Of a DNA stretch of 64,000 nt, positions 34,203 to 41,662 are shown piece by piece (position 1 is the stretch's first letter; each line of letters begins with the position of its first letter). This stretch comes from Desulfothermus sp964427155 (lineage in GTDB: Bacteria; Desulfobacterota; Desulfovibrionia; Desulfovibrionales; Desulfothermaceae): NCBI GenBank assembly GCA_964427155.1, contig CAYRSC010000024.1, positions 124,001 to 188,000 of the forward strand. Reading direction: 5' to 3'. Position numbers and translations under genes: made by a program. A model generated the notes under the pieces. The model saw only the letters and a program-made list of their open reading frames with translations, was not told where the DNA came from and did not search any database.

Positions 34203-35693
34203 ATGGCCCAGCAAAGGGATGTGGGGATACTGGTGGTGGATGACGAAGAGCATATCAGGGTGGCCCTTGAGAGGATATTAAAGAGGGTGACAGATCACAT
34301 CCTGTGTGCAGAGACAGGGGAAAAGGCCCTGGAGATGATGAGGGAGCACCCCATAGACCTGGTGCTTTTAGATCTCAAGATGCCAGGAATGGATGGAATG
34401 GAAGTGCTCAGGGTCATGAAAGAGGTTAACAGGGAATTACTCATTATTGTAATAACCGGATTTGCCACCCTAGAGACAGCAGTTGAGGCCATGAAGCTGG
34501 GGGCCTATGACTTTATCCCCAAACCCTTTGACAAGGAGCACATCCTGCTTGTGGTAGAAAGGGCAGTGGAAAATATACTTCTCAAGAGGGAAAAACATAG
34601 GCTGGAGAAGGAAAAGAGAGAGACATTATTTGACCTTATCACGGAAAAGAGCAGGCTGAGGACCATAATGGACGTATTGCCAAACGGGGTAATCGTGACC
34701 AATAGACGCTGTGAAGTGGTGCTCATGAACCAGCGAGCAAGGGAACACCTGGATATCCCTCCCAGGTTTTCCCCGGGAGATAAACTAGAGGATTATATTA
34801 ATGACCCCCACATGCTCCAGTTTATCCTCACCCCTGAGGAGGGAACAGGGGAGGGAGTCCTCTCCTGTGAATTTCAGATGGGCACAGATAGATACCTGCT
34901 TCTTAAAAAGAGTCCAATTATTACAGATACCCATAAGTTTGTGGGGCATGTGGTCATCACTGTTGACATTACTCCCCTTAAAAAACTGGATCAGCTAAAG
35001 TCTGAATTCGTGGCCCGGGTCTCCCATGAGCTCAAGGGGAGTCTTTCCACCATCCACGAACAGATTGCAATGGTCCTTCAGGACATCTTTGAAGACCCTG
35101 AGTTTAAGAGGGATAAGGGCATCCTGGAGAGGGCAAAGCAAAGGACCAAGGGACTCACACAGCTTATTGAAAAATTACTGGACCTATCCCGGATAGAGTC
35201 AGGTCAGGTGTATGTGGATGTGAAGGATATCTGTGTGAAGGAATTTTTAAACACCTCTTTTGTCCACTGGCAGGATGAGGCCCTTTTAAAATCCCAGGAG
35301 ATCACACTAACTGCCCCACTGGAAGAGGATGTGGTGGTGAAGGCAGATATAAGGGCCTTTAAGATGATGCTGGACAACCTGGTGGGAAATGCCATTAAAT
35401 ATACCCCCCAGGGAGGAAGGATAGAGATAAGGGCATACACAGAGGGAAATCTTCTCAAGATAGAGGTGGAAGATACAGGTATTGGCATTGCCCCAGCGGA
35501 GAAAGAGAGGATATTTGACAGGTTCTACAGGGCAACCTCTTCCAGGGATATAAGAGGTACGGGGCTGGGGCTGGCTATTGTAAAGGGCATTATATCTGAA
35601 CTCAAGGGCAAAATAGAGGTGGAGAGCGAGCCTGGAGAGGGAAGTACCTTTACTGTAACCCTCCCCCTCTCATCTTCTAAAAAAGATGGCTAA
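34203..35693 (+). CDS. Response-regulator/histidine-kinase hybrid
   Basis: 496 aa from ATG 34203, chosen because GAGGGGA precedes it; the frame opens 21 bases earlier. Receiver domain 7-120 with acidic pocket D13/D14 and phospho-acceptor D57 (LLDLKMPGMDG), K near 107 in PKPFD. A coiled coil leads to a PAS-like domain (about 155-255), then a dimerisation domain with the H box FVARVSHELKGSL near 277 and an ATPase domain (NLVGNAIKYTPQGG, DTGIGIAPAEKERIFDRFYR, GTGLGLAIVKGI). No DNA-binding output is present, so the phosphorelay must continue elsewhere or act by interaction. The last 17 bases overlap the convergent bioD gene. Confidence 0.93.
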   Translation: MAQQRDVGILVVDDEEHIRVALERILKRVTDHILCAETGEKALEMMREHPIDLVLLDLKMPGMDGMEVLRVMKEVNRELLIIVITGFATLETAVEAMKLGAYDFIPKPFDKEHILLVVERAVENILLKREKHRLEKEKRETLFDLITEKSRLRTIMDVLPNGVIVTNRRCEVVLMNQRAREHLDIPPRFSPGDKLEDYINDPHMLQFILTPEEGTGEGVLSCEFQMGTDRYLLLKKSPIITDTHKFVGHVVITVDITPLKKLDQLKSEFVARVSHELKGSLSTIHEQIAMVLQDIFEDPEFKRDKGILERAKQRTKGLTQLIEKLLDLSRIESGQVYVDVKDICVKEFLNTSFVHWQDEALLKSQEITLTAPLEEDVVVKADIRAFKMMLDNLVGNAIKYTPQGGRIEIRAYTEGNLLKIEVEDTGIGIAPAEKERIFDRFYRATSSRDIRGTGLGLAIVKGIISELKGKIEVESEPGEGSTFTVTLPLSSSKKDG

Positions 35694-36339
35694 AAAAGGA
35701 AGGAAACTGGAGAGATGGGGAAGATAGGTCCTCTAGGTGCTCCACCACCTCCACCCCTATACCAGAAAACATCTCTATAGCCCGCCTATTTTCCTCCATA
35801 AGGTCCCTGGGAGTCTCCTCCCCCAGAGAAAACCACACCCCCTTAATGGGTATGTCTCTTTTTGTGAGCATCTCCAGGGAGAGGAGGGTGTGATTTATGG
35901 TCCCAAGTCCAGGGCGTGCCACCACTATGGCGTGGGAAGAGGTCTCCTTTATAAGGTCTATAATCAACCTGTGGCGGGTTACAGGTACCATAAGCCCTCC
36001 AGCTCCCTCTATGATGGCCACATCCCTGTCTCTGGTCCTTTCTTCCACCCATCTGAGCAAATGTCCCCAATCAATCTCCCTGCCTTCCAGAGAGGCAGCA
36101 AAATAAGGGGCCCTTGCAGGGGAAAAGAGATAACAGATGGCATCCTCTATCTCCTTGCGCGCCCCTTTTCCATATACCACTGCGGCATCACTCTCTCTAT
36201 CCAGTGCATGGGAACATCCCGTCTGAAGGGGCTTTAAGTACACACAGTCCAGGGAACGTGACAATAGGTATCTAAATAACAGGGCACTTACAATGGTCTT
36301 GCCCACTCCTGTATCTGTTGCAGTGATAAACAATCTCAT
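35677..36339 (-). CDS. bioD: Dethiobiotin synthetase
   Basis: ATP-dependent ring closure of 7,8-diaminopelargonate to dethiobiotin. 220 aa, normal length. P-loop ATDTGVGKTIVS at the N-terminus, KPLQTG near 37, and IEGAGGLMVPV near 110 are all family motifs. Last gene of the minus-strand biotin operon, 21 bases after bioF. Its 3' end overlaps the convergent hybrid kinase by 17 bases. The preceding step (BioA-type aminotransferase) has no gene in this operon. Confidence 0.95.
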   Translation of the reverse strand: MRLFITATDTGVGKTIVSALLFRYLLSRSLDCVYLKPLQTGCSHALDRESDAAVVYGKGARKEIEDAICYLFSPARAPYFAASLEGREIDWGHLLRWVEERTRDRDVAIIEGAGGLMVPVTRHRLIIDLIKETSSHAIVVARPGLGTINHTLLSLEMLTKRDIPIKGVWFSLGEETPRDLMEENRRAIEMFSGIGVEVVEHLEDLSSPSLQFPSFFSHLF

Positions 36340-36360
36340 GAGATCTGTCCCCCCTATTCT

Positions 36361-37497
36361 TCACGGTCTCAATATCCCCTTGAGGGCCTCCACCAGCCTT
36401 TTAATATCCTTCTGGTGGTGGAAATAACACAAACTTATCCGAAGAATGGCCTCTTTTAAAGGCACTGTAGGGTAACGGGCACCAAAGGCAAGTATCCCCT
36501 CTTCCCTCAGGGCGCAGGTGACCTCCAGGAGCCTCTTTTCCTCTCCTATCCTTATCCAGAGGATATGGGCATCTCCTCCTGCATCCAGACCTGCCGTAAG
36601 GAGCATCTCCCTGGCATATAAAGAGAGATCAGCAAGATATCTCCGCCTCTCATCCACCTCACTTACCCTCTCCAACACCTCCACAGCGGCCCTGGCATGG
36701 GCAGGGGGAAGTGCAGTGGAATATATAAGGGGATGGGAAAAATTAAAGAGATATTCCTTGACCACACGGGGCATAAGCACAAAGGCACCGAAAAATCCAA
36801 AAGCCTTACCCAGGGTACCAAGGGCCACATCTGCCACCCTGCGGGCTATTCCCCTTCCCCCCTCTCCTAACACCCCAAAGGAATGGGCCTCATCCACCAC
36901 ACACGCAGCCCCCCATGCCTGTTTTATCCCCAAAAGTCCCTCCACATCCAGGACATCTCCGTCCATGGAAAATAGGGACTCAGTAAAGATAACACACGAA
37001 GAGGGCCTATATCTCTCCATCCTCTTTCTCAGGTGTCCCAACTCCCCATGTCTATAGGTGAAGAAGCCCACCTGTCCCATTTTAAGGCCACATACAGTAC
37101 TGGCATGTAGATGTTTGTCCACAAATACCCTCTCAAAGGTAGGGGCCAGGGTGGAGGCAATGGCCAGGTTTGCCTGAAATCCAGATTGAAAGAAAAGGGC
37201 GGTCTCATAGCCAAAATAGTGGGCAAAGCTCGCCTCTGCCTCTTCCATTATCCTGTAATGACCAGAGACCAGCCGGGAGGAGGAGGAAGATGTCCCATAT
37301 TCTCCAATGGCCATGCTCAGTGCCCTCTTTACCCTATCATCTGAAGAAAGGGCCAGATAGTCATTTGATGCAAAATTCAAAAACCTCCCTCCCCCAATCT
37401 CTACATAACGATGGCTTCGGCTAGAGATAAGGGGAGGGGACCTATAGAGACCAGCCTTTTTTTGGAGAGCAAGCCTTAACCTAAGATGTTCAAACAT
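36361..37497 (-). CDS. bioF: 8-amino-7-oxononanoate synthase
   Basis: PLP enzyme condensing pimeloyl-ACP/CoA with alanine, the first step of biotin ring assembly. 378 aa. Motifs: ASNDYLALSSDDRV near 45, SRLVSGHYRIMEEAE near 74, DEAHSFGVLGEGGRG near 200, and the PLP lysine in TLGKAFGFFGAF near 232-243. N-terminal residues 20-32 are short of the usual length by little. It overlaps the upstream hotdog gene by 22 bases, binding the fatty-acid-like genes into the biotin operon. Confidence 0.95.
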   Translation of the reverse strand: MFEHLRLRLALQKKAGLYRSPPLISSRSHRYVEIGGGRFLNFASNDYLALSSDDRVKRALSMAIGEYGTSSSSSRLVSGHYRIMEEAEASFAHYFGYETALFFQSGFQANLAIASTLAPTFERVFVDKHLHASTVCGLKMGQVGFFTYRHGELGHLRKRMERYRPSSCVIFTESLFSMDGDVLDVEGLLGIKQAWGAACVVDEAHSFGVLGEGGRGIARRVADVALGTLGKAFGFFGAFVLMPRVVKEYLFNFSHPLIYSTALPPAHARAAVEVLERVSEVDERRRYLADLSLYAREMLLTAGLDAGGDAHILWIRIGEEKRLLEVTCALREEGILAFGARYPTVPLKEAILRISLCYFHHQKDIKRLVEALKGILRP

Positions 37498-37889
37498 CTC
37501 ATAACTTCCCTGAAATAGCTATTTATCTTCTCTAAATCAAAACCAGGCAGGTACTGCCGTTTTCCCATCAAGAATTTCCCCTTAAGTATCAATCTATCCT
37601 CTCCCTGCAGCAGGAGAGAGGATGTATATAAGGCCCCAGAGGAGGAAAAGGACAGGAGATGGGCCCTTACCAGGGCCTCTCCCCCTTTAAACTCCATGGT
37701 GCTAAAGGAGATATCCCTCACTGAGGCCAAAAATACATGCCCCTTTAGACGCTCCTTTGCCCTCAGATGCAGACCACATACCCCTGCACAGGCCTCCAGC
37801 CACGAGGCTATCTCTCCTGAGACCATTACCCCCACCTCCATGAAAGTGGAAGAGTGGCCATATACCCTCTCAAACAGGGGCATCTTCAT
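37476..37889 (-). CDS. Hotdog-fold dehydratase-like protein (ApeP/FabZ-like) in biotin operon
   Basis: 137 aa. The pattern EIASWLEACAGVCGLH (about 26-41) followed by FLASVRDISFSTMEFKGGEALV matches the central helix and strands of hotdog thioester dehydratases of the ApeP/FabZ group, where the helix supplies the acidic catalytic residue (here E33). The HFPG-type histidine motif of FabZ is missing; the N-terminus has only an isolated H12. So alone it looks incomplete as a dehydratase. The other hotdog protein of the operon (40226-40519) has the histidine but not the acid. It overlaps KAS by 4 bases and bioF by 22. Family assignment is by eye. Confidence 0.65.
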   Translation of the reverse strand: MKMPLFERVYGHSSTFMEVGVMVSGEIASWLEACAGVCGLHLRAKERLKGHVFLASVRDISFSTMEFKGGEALVRAHLLSFSSSGALYTSSLLLQGEDRLILKGKFLMGKRQYLPGFDLEKINSYFREVMRCLNILG

Positions 37890-39079
37890 GATGTCAACTC
37901 CCCTACCCTTATGATAAGTGCGGCATTATGTCCTCCAAATCCCATATTCTGGATGAGGACATTGGCTGGCAGGTTTATCTCTTCCCTTTTTGTGACAAAG
38001 TGCAGGGTCCCATCCCTGGGATGTTTCAGGTTCCTGATAGGAGGAAGCCATCCCTGCATAACACACCCCAGGGCCAGGGAGAGTTCCACCCCTCCACATC
38101 CAGCAGACAAATGACCTATCCAGGATTTCAGCGCACATATGGGAACATCAGCAGAAAGCACAGAGCTAATGGCCTCTATCTCGGCCATATCATTTAAGGG
38201 GGTACCTGTGCCATGGGCAAATACCACATCAATCTCTCCCCCCTCCAATCCTGCCTCCTCCAGGGCACAGGAGAGGGCAGCTATAAGTCCTCTGGCAAGG
38301 GGTGCTGTTGGGCCCTTTCCAGCTATGGTGGAGCCATACCCCAGCACCTCTCCCCAGATGAAATCCCCCCTTTTATATGCCCTCTCTCTCTCCTCCAGGA
38401 TCAATATGGCCGCTCCCTCCCCTGGAACAAATCCCTGGTTCTCTACATCAAAGGGGGCATAGGATGGGAGAGGGGGAGTGTCACAGGGATGAAAAAGCAC
38501 ATGGGCCCTGTTATATAGCTCCAGTCCCCAGGGATTTAGCCTGCTATCTCCACCTCCACACATGGCCAGGGATAGAGTCCCATATCTTATGCGCCTAAAT
38601 CCCTCCCCAACTGCCTGGAGGGAACTGGTACAGGCGTTGGTAATAGTAAGGTTTTCTCCGTGTATCCCGAAGAGTTCAGAGATAATACAGGTGGGGGTAT
38701 TGGGAATTACCTTAAGCAGGGCAAGGGCCTGGGAGAGTCCATCCCCCCCCAGGACCTCTGTATTGGGTCCCACACCCAGAAAAAGCCCCATGTGATCATA
38801 CTCGCCAGGGTCTATTCCCCCATGCTCCAAGGCCCATGTGGCCGCATACAAAACAAACATACCCCAGGGGGAGAGATACCTCCTGTATTTAAAGGGAGGG
38901 GTCCTGTTCACAATCTCCTCCCTTACAGGAGAAATAAGCACATCCTCTCCATTTAGAGAAAAGGTCTCAAATGCACAGCGTCCCCCTTCAATGGCCAAGA
39001 GTGCCTCCTCCACACATGCGCCCAGGGGACAGAGAAGTCCAATGGAGCTTATAACCACCCCTTTTAACACCTTATCCAT
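37886..39079 (-). CDS. Beta-ketoacyl-ACP synthase (FabF/FabB-like) dedicated to biotin operon
   Basis: 397 aa condensing enzyme. The catalytic triad is complete: C150 in TITNACTSS, H289 in FAHGTGTPLND and H323 in SWIGHLSAGCG, with K318 before it; GFGGHN near 380 is the C-terminal glycine loop. It is shorter than FabF (about 412) and diverged around residues 40-80, a region that shapes the acyl pocket. In this setting it probably elongates a pimelate precursor (malonyl or glutaryl-type) on the operon's ACP. Not the KAS III-like BioZ by motif (BioZ uses Cys-His-Asn). 3 bases separate it from the ACP gene. Confidence 0.9.
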   Translation of the reverse strand: MDKVLKGVVISSIGLLCPLGACVEEALLAIEGGRCAFETFSLNGEDVLISPVREEIVNRTPPFKYRRYLSPWGMFVLYAATWALEHGGIDPGEYDHMGLFLGVGPNTEVLGGDGLSQALALLKVIPNTPTCIISELFGIHGENLTITNACTSSLQAVGEGFRRIRYGTLSLAMCGGGDSRLNPWGLELYNRAHVLFHPCDTPPLPSYAPFDVENQGFVPGEGAAILILEERERAYKRGDFIWGEVLGYGSTIAGKGPTAPLARGLIAALSCALEEAGLEGGEIDVVFAHGTGTPLNDMAEIEAISSVLSADVPICALKSWIGHLSAGCGGVELSLALGCVMQGWLPPIRNLKHPRDGTLHFVTKREEINLPANVLIQNMGFGGHNAALIIRVGELTS

Positions 39080-39082
39080 CCC

Positions 39083-39463
39083 CTATGACTTTTCCAGTTC
39101 CCACTCCACGTAGGCTACCACATCCCCCACCTTTAAGACAGGCCCATCCTCCATCTCAGATAGGATCTCCTCTATCCTTTCTGGACCAAGATGGGGGAAT
39201 GCCTCTCTTAATGCCACCCCCCTGTCCCTTTCCTCCTCCTTTGCCCTTTCCACCACCAGCCTGAGCTGTTTCAGAAATGCCATATCCTCGTCCACATCAA
39301 TACCAAAGACGGAATTTAAGGCCACTGCCATCTCCAACAGATCTATGGATTCCACCTTCAGGTCCCTGATCATATAGGAACTGGGGTATATCTCATCTGG
39401 TGAGATGTCCAGGATCTCTCCAAGTATATCCCTTATCTTTACCAGTATCTCGCCCCTGTCCAT
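39083..39463 (-). CDS. Acyl carrier protein with extended C-terminal part
   Basis: 126 aa against about 78 for AcpP. The phosphopantetheine serine is S39 in LKVESIDLLEMAV (DSLD-like motif changed to ESID). Helices I-II look normal, residues about 64-110 are a charged helical insertion (ERAKEEERDRG and ERIEEILSEME), and the final VGDVVAYVEWELEK resembles helix III/IV of an ACP. The insertion is placed between helices II and III, so it may act as a specificity tag for the partner enzymes. One base separates it from the SDR gene upstream. Confidence 0.88.
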   Translation of the reverse strand: MDRGEILVKIRDILGEILDISPDEIYPSSYMIRDLKVESIDLLEMAVALNSVFGIDVDEDMAFLKQLRLVVERAKEEERDRGVALREAFPHLGPERIEEILSEMEDGPVLKVGDVVAYVEWELEKS

Positions 39464-39464
39464 T

Positions 39465-40205
39465 TTATCTTCCTCCCAGGGATAATTTTTTTAACATGGA
39501 ACAAAAACCCCTATCCATTACCACCTCAGTGCTGGAAAAACATCTTCCTCTTTCTGTACAGAAAAACAAGATGGCCTCTGCCACCTCTTCACATGTGAGT
39601 GCCACTTCCTCAAGAAAGGGGTGTTCCTTTAGAAAGGAATCCCCTCTTCCAGCCCTTACATATCCCAATCTTAAAACCAAGGTGGAGATGCCCCGTGGGG
39701 CCATCTCCACGCCTATAGCATGATAAAGGGCCTCTGAAGCCGCCTTTGAAGAGGCATAATAGGATTGACCAGGATTTATGAATCTGGCTGCACAGGAAGA
39801 GACAAAGATCATACGACCCCAGCGGCCTTTGAGCATATGTCTCACCATATACTTTAAAAATATGGCCCTGCCCGCCACATTGCTGAGATAATATGAATAG
39901 ATAAGCTTATCCGCAGCAGAGGCAAAAAGGGATTCCATGCGCTCGTGGGCAAGGTCCACCAGGTAGCTCACGGGAAGATCCAGGGAGGAAAAAAAAGAGG
40001 AGATAGAGTCCCTGCTGGATAGGTCCAGATGCACACATCTAACATCCTCTCCCAACTCATCCATTATCTTTTCCTTCCCACGGGATGTGGCATGAGACAA
40101 ATAGGGCCTTTTTCCCCTCTCCAGGAGGAGCCTGGCCAGGGATATTCCAATATCTGAACTACCTCCCAGCACAAAAAAACCTTCCCTCTCTATTGTCCTC
40201 ACCAT
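39465..40205 (-). CDS. 3-oxoacyl-ACP reductase-like SDR in biotin operon
   Basis: 246 aa using ATG 40205, which follows GGGGAGGAGGGG; an ATG at 40232 has no ribosome site. Short-chain dehydrogenase: nucleotide loop LGGSSDIGISLA (TGxxxGIG variant), N-x-A-G-like SNVAGRA near 114, catalytic Ser in FVSSCAARF near 140 and Y-x-x-x-K in YYASSKAASEA near 153. Expected to reduce the beta-keto group made by the neighbouring KAS. It differs from FabG in the cofactor loop and the substrate lid (about 185-205). Lies between the ACP and FabZ-like genes. Confidence 0.88.
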   Translation of the reverse strand: MVRTIEREGFFVLGGSSDIGISLARLLLERGKRPYLSHATSRGKEKIMDELGEDVRCVHLDLSSRDSISSFFSSLDLPVSYLVDLAHERMESLFASAADKLIYSYYLSNVAGRAIFLKYMVRHMLKGRWGRMIFVSSCAARFINPGQSYYASSKAASEALYHAIGVEMAPRGISTLVLRLGYVRAGRGDSFLKEHPFLEEVALTCEEVAEAILFFCTERGRCFSSTEVVMDRGFCSMLKKLSLGGR

Positions 40206-40225
40206 CCCCTCCTCCCCTTTTAAGG

Positions 40226-40519
40226 TTAGCATCTCAGACGGATACTTCCCCTGGCAAACACCATATTATCTTGAATCAACCTGCACAGGACCCTGGGGCC
40301 AGAGCGCTCAATCTCATATCCATAGGTGCCAGGGGAGACAAAACGCATAAAATGGAATCTCTCCACCTCCATATATGTGCAGGGTATCCCCCACACCCCA
40401 GAGATCTCTTTCAGGAAAGTCCCCAGGATAAGGCTACCTGGCACCACTGGTCTTCCTGGAAAATGTCTTTTAAAAAGGGACATGGAAGGGTCAAAGAAAA
40501 ACTCCCCAGCCACCAGCAT
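40226..40519 (-). CDS. Short FabZ/FabA-like hotdog protein in biotin operon
   Basis: 97 aa, clearly shorter than FabZ (about 145). The catalytic histidine motif is intact, H19 in FKRHFPGRPVVPGS, but where FabZ continues with LxxEAxAQ this protein has LILGTFLKEI: the catalytic Glu is replaced by Gly. In FabZ/FabA dimers the His and Glu at one site come from different chains, so a partner could supply the acid, and a second hotdog protein with that helix is encoded at 37476-37889. It begins directly after the bioB stop and precedes the SDR. Confidence 0.78.
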   Translation of the reverse strand: MLVAGEFFFDPSMSLFKRHFPGRPVVPGSLILGTFLKEISGVWGIPCTYMEVERFHFMRFVSPGTYGYEIERSGPRVLCRLIQDNMVFARGSIRLRC

Positions 40520-41488
40520 CTATCTTCCTCTCACCTCAAGCCCCAATGTCCTTATAAGGGACATATCCATGGACACATCCCGTCCCTGCGTGGTGAGGTA
40601 ATTCCCTATCATCAATCCGTTTGCCCCTGCAAAAAACACCAGGGCCTGAAGGTCTCCAAGGGTTATCTCCCTGCCTCCACATATGGTTATGTCCTTTGAT
40701 GGGTTTAACAGACGAAAGAGAAAGATACATTTGAGGGCATCCAGGGGAGGCAAAAGTCCCCTTGACTCTAGTCTGGTCCCAGGAATGGGATTTAAAAAAT
40801 TTATGGGGATAGATTCCACCTCCATATCCCGAAGGGTGCACCCCAGCTCCACCCTGTGAGACCACTCCTCTCCCAGACCCATTATGCCGCCGCTACATAC
40901 CTCCAGACCTGCGGAACGGGCCACCTCCAGTGTGTGCAGGTCTTCTCTATAGGAATGGGTGGTACATATAGAGGGGAAAAAACTCTCGGAGGTCTCCAGG
41001 TTATGATGATACCTGGAAAAACCCGCTTCCTTCAACAGAGAGGCCCTCTCTCTGTCCAACTGACCAAGGGAGGCACAAAGCCTGAGATTGGTCCTTTGTC
41101 TGAGCCTTGCAGCGGCCTCACATATATCCTCCATCTCTCTCAAAGAGAGCATATTCCCGCTGGTTACAAAGGAATAATAAGTGGCACCTTCTTCCTCTCT
41201 CTTGATACCCTCCCTGACCATATGGTCAATGGACAAGAGGGGATAGGTCCTGATAGAGGTGCGGTGATAGCTAGACTGGGCACAAAATGCACAATCCTGG
41301 GAACAATGTCCTGATTTTGCATTTATTATAGAACAGGTAAAGACCTCCCTCCCCTTAAAGGCATCCCTCAACTTGTCCCCCAGCCATAACACATCCCTGA
41401 GGCAGCACCTCTCCACCACCTCCAGGGCCTCCCTAAAGGAAAATTCATACCCTCGCTCTACCTCTTTAAAGACCTCTTCTATAAACAC
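40520..41488 (-). CDS. bioB: Biotin synthase
   Basis: Radical-SAM enzyme inserting sulfur into dethiobiotin, 322 aa. The [4Fe-4S] motif is C62-x3-C66-x2-C69 (HCSQDCAFC); ligands of the auxiliary [2Fe-2S] cluster (ETSESFF region Cys, GLEVCSGGIMG) and the C-terminal FFAGANGLMIGNYLTT are present. An ATG at 41512 has no Shine-Dalgarno, whereas the GTG at 41488 is preceded by AAGGAGGT with 8-base spacing, so I use GTG. First gene of the operon; promoter and possible BirA box lie at 41532-41583. Confidence 0.95.
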   Translation of the reverse strand: MFIEEVFKEVERGYEFSFREALEVVERCCLRDVLWLGDKLRDAFKGREVFTCSIINAKSGHCSQDCAFCAQSSYHRTSIRTYPLLSIDHMVREGIKREEEGATYYSFVTSGNMLSLREMEDICEAAARLRQRTNLRLCASLGQLDRERASLLKEAGFSRYHHNLETSESFFPSICTTHSYREDLHTLEVARSAGLEVCSGGIMGLGEEWSHRVELGCTLRDMEVESIPINFLNPIPGTRLESRGLLPPLDALKCIFLFRLLNPSKDITICGGREITLGDLQALVFFAGANGLMIGNYLTTQGRDVSMDMSLIRTLGLEVRGR

Positions 41489-41531
41489 CCAACCATACCT
41501 CCTTGCCAGCATCTATGAAAAAATCCAAAAT

Positions 41532-41560
41532 CTTATACTCACTTTTTGGGGTCAGGTCAA
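41532..41560 (-). promoter_or_regulatory. Sigma-70 promoter of the biotin operon
   Basis: On the minus strand TTGACC (complement of 41555-41560), exactly 17 bases, then TATAAG (complement of 41532-41537). Transcription would start about 37 bases upstream of the bioB GTG. Confidence 0.65.
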
Positions 41561-41583
41561 CTATAACTACTTTTAAGTAAACA
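41555..41583 (-). promoter_or_regulatory. Possible BirA operator overlapping the bio -35
   Basis: Minus strand reads TGTTTACT, 13 bases, AGTTGACC. Against the BirA pattern TGTTAACC-N14/16-GGTTAACA the halves match 6 and 5 of 8, with slightly short spacing. Position over the -35 element is right for repression. Weak by sequence, supported mainly by context. Confidence 0.35.
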
Positions 41584-41592
41584 TTCTCTCAC

Positions 41593-41617
41593 AAAAAAGA
41601 CCCGCCTATTACGGGTC
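41593..41617 (-). terminator. Intrinsic terminator after sufB
   Basis: Minus strand GACCCG, 7-base loop, CGGGTC, then six U. Lies 46 bases beyond the sufB stop and just upstream of the bio promoter, separating the two operons. Confidence 0.8.
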
Positions 41618-41662
41618 CTTTTCTCAACCAGTTCAAAGGCCAGGTGTTGCAAGCAAGCTATC

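Noticed and set aside
36518..37057. 179-aa open frame antisense to bioF
   Set aside because: Shadow frame in a conserved PLP-enzyme gene; composition is Ser/Ala/Arg-rich and unlike real proteins here.
37886..39079. KAS as BioZ (the known KAS III-like pimelate enzyme)
   Set aside because: Active-site set is Cys-His-His of FabF/FabB type, not Cys-His-Asn.
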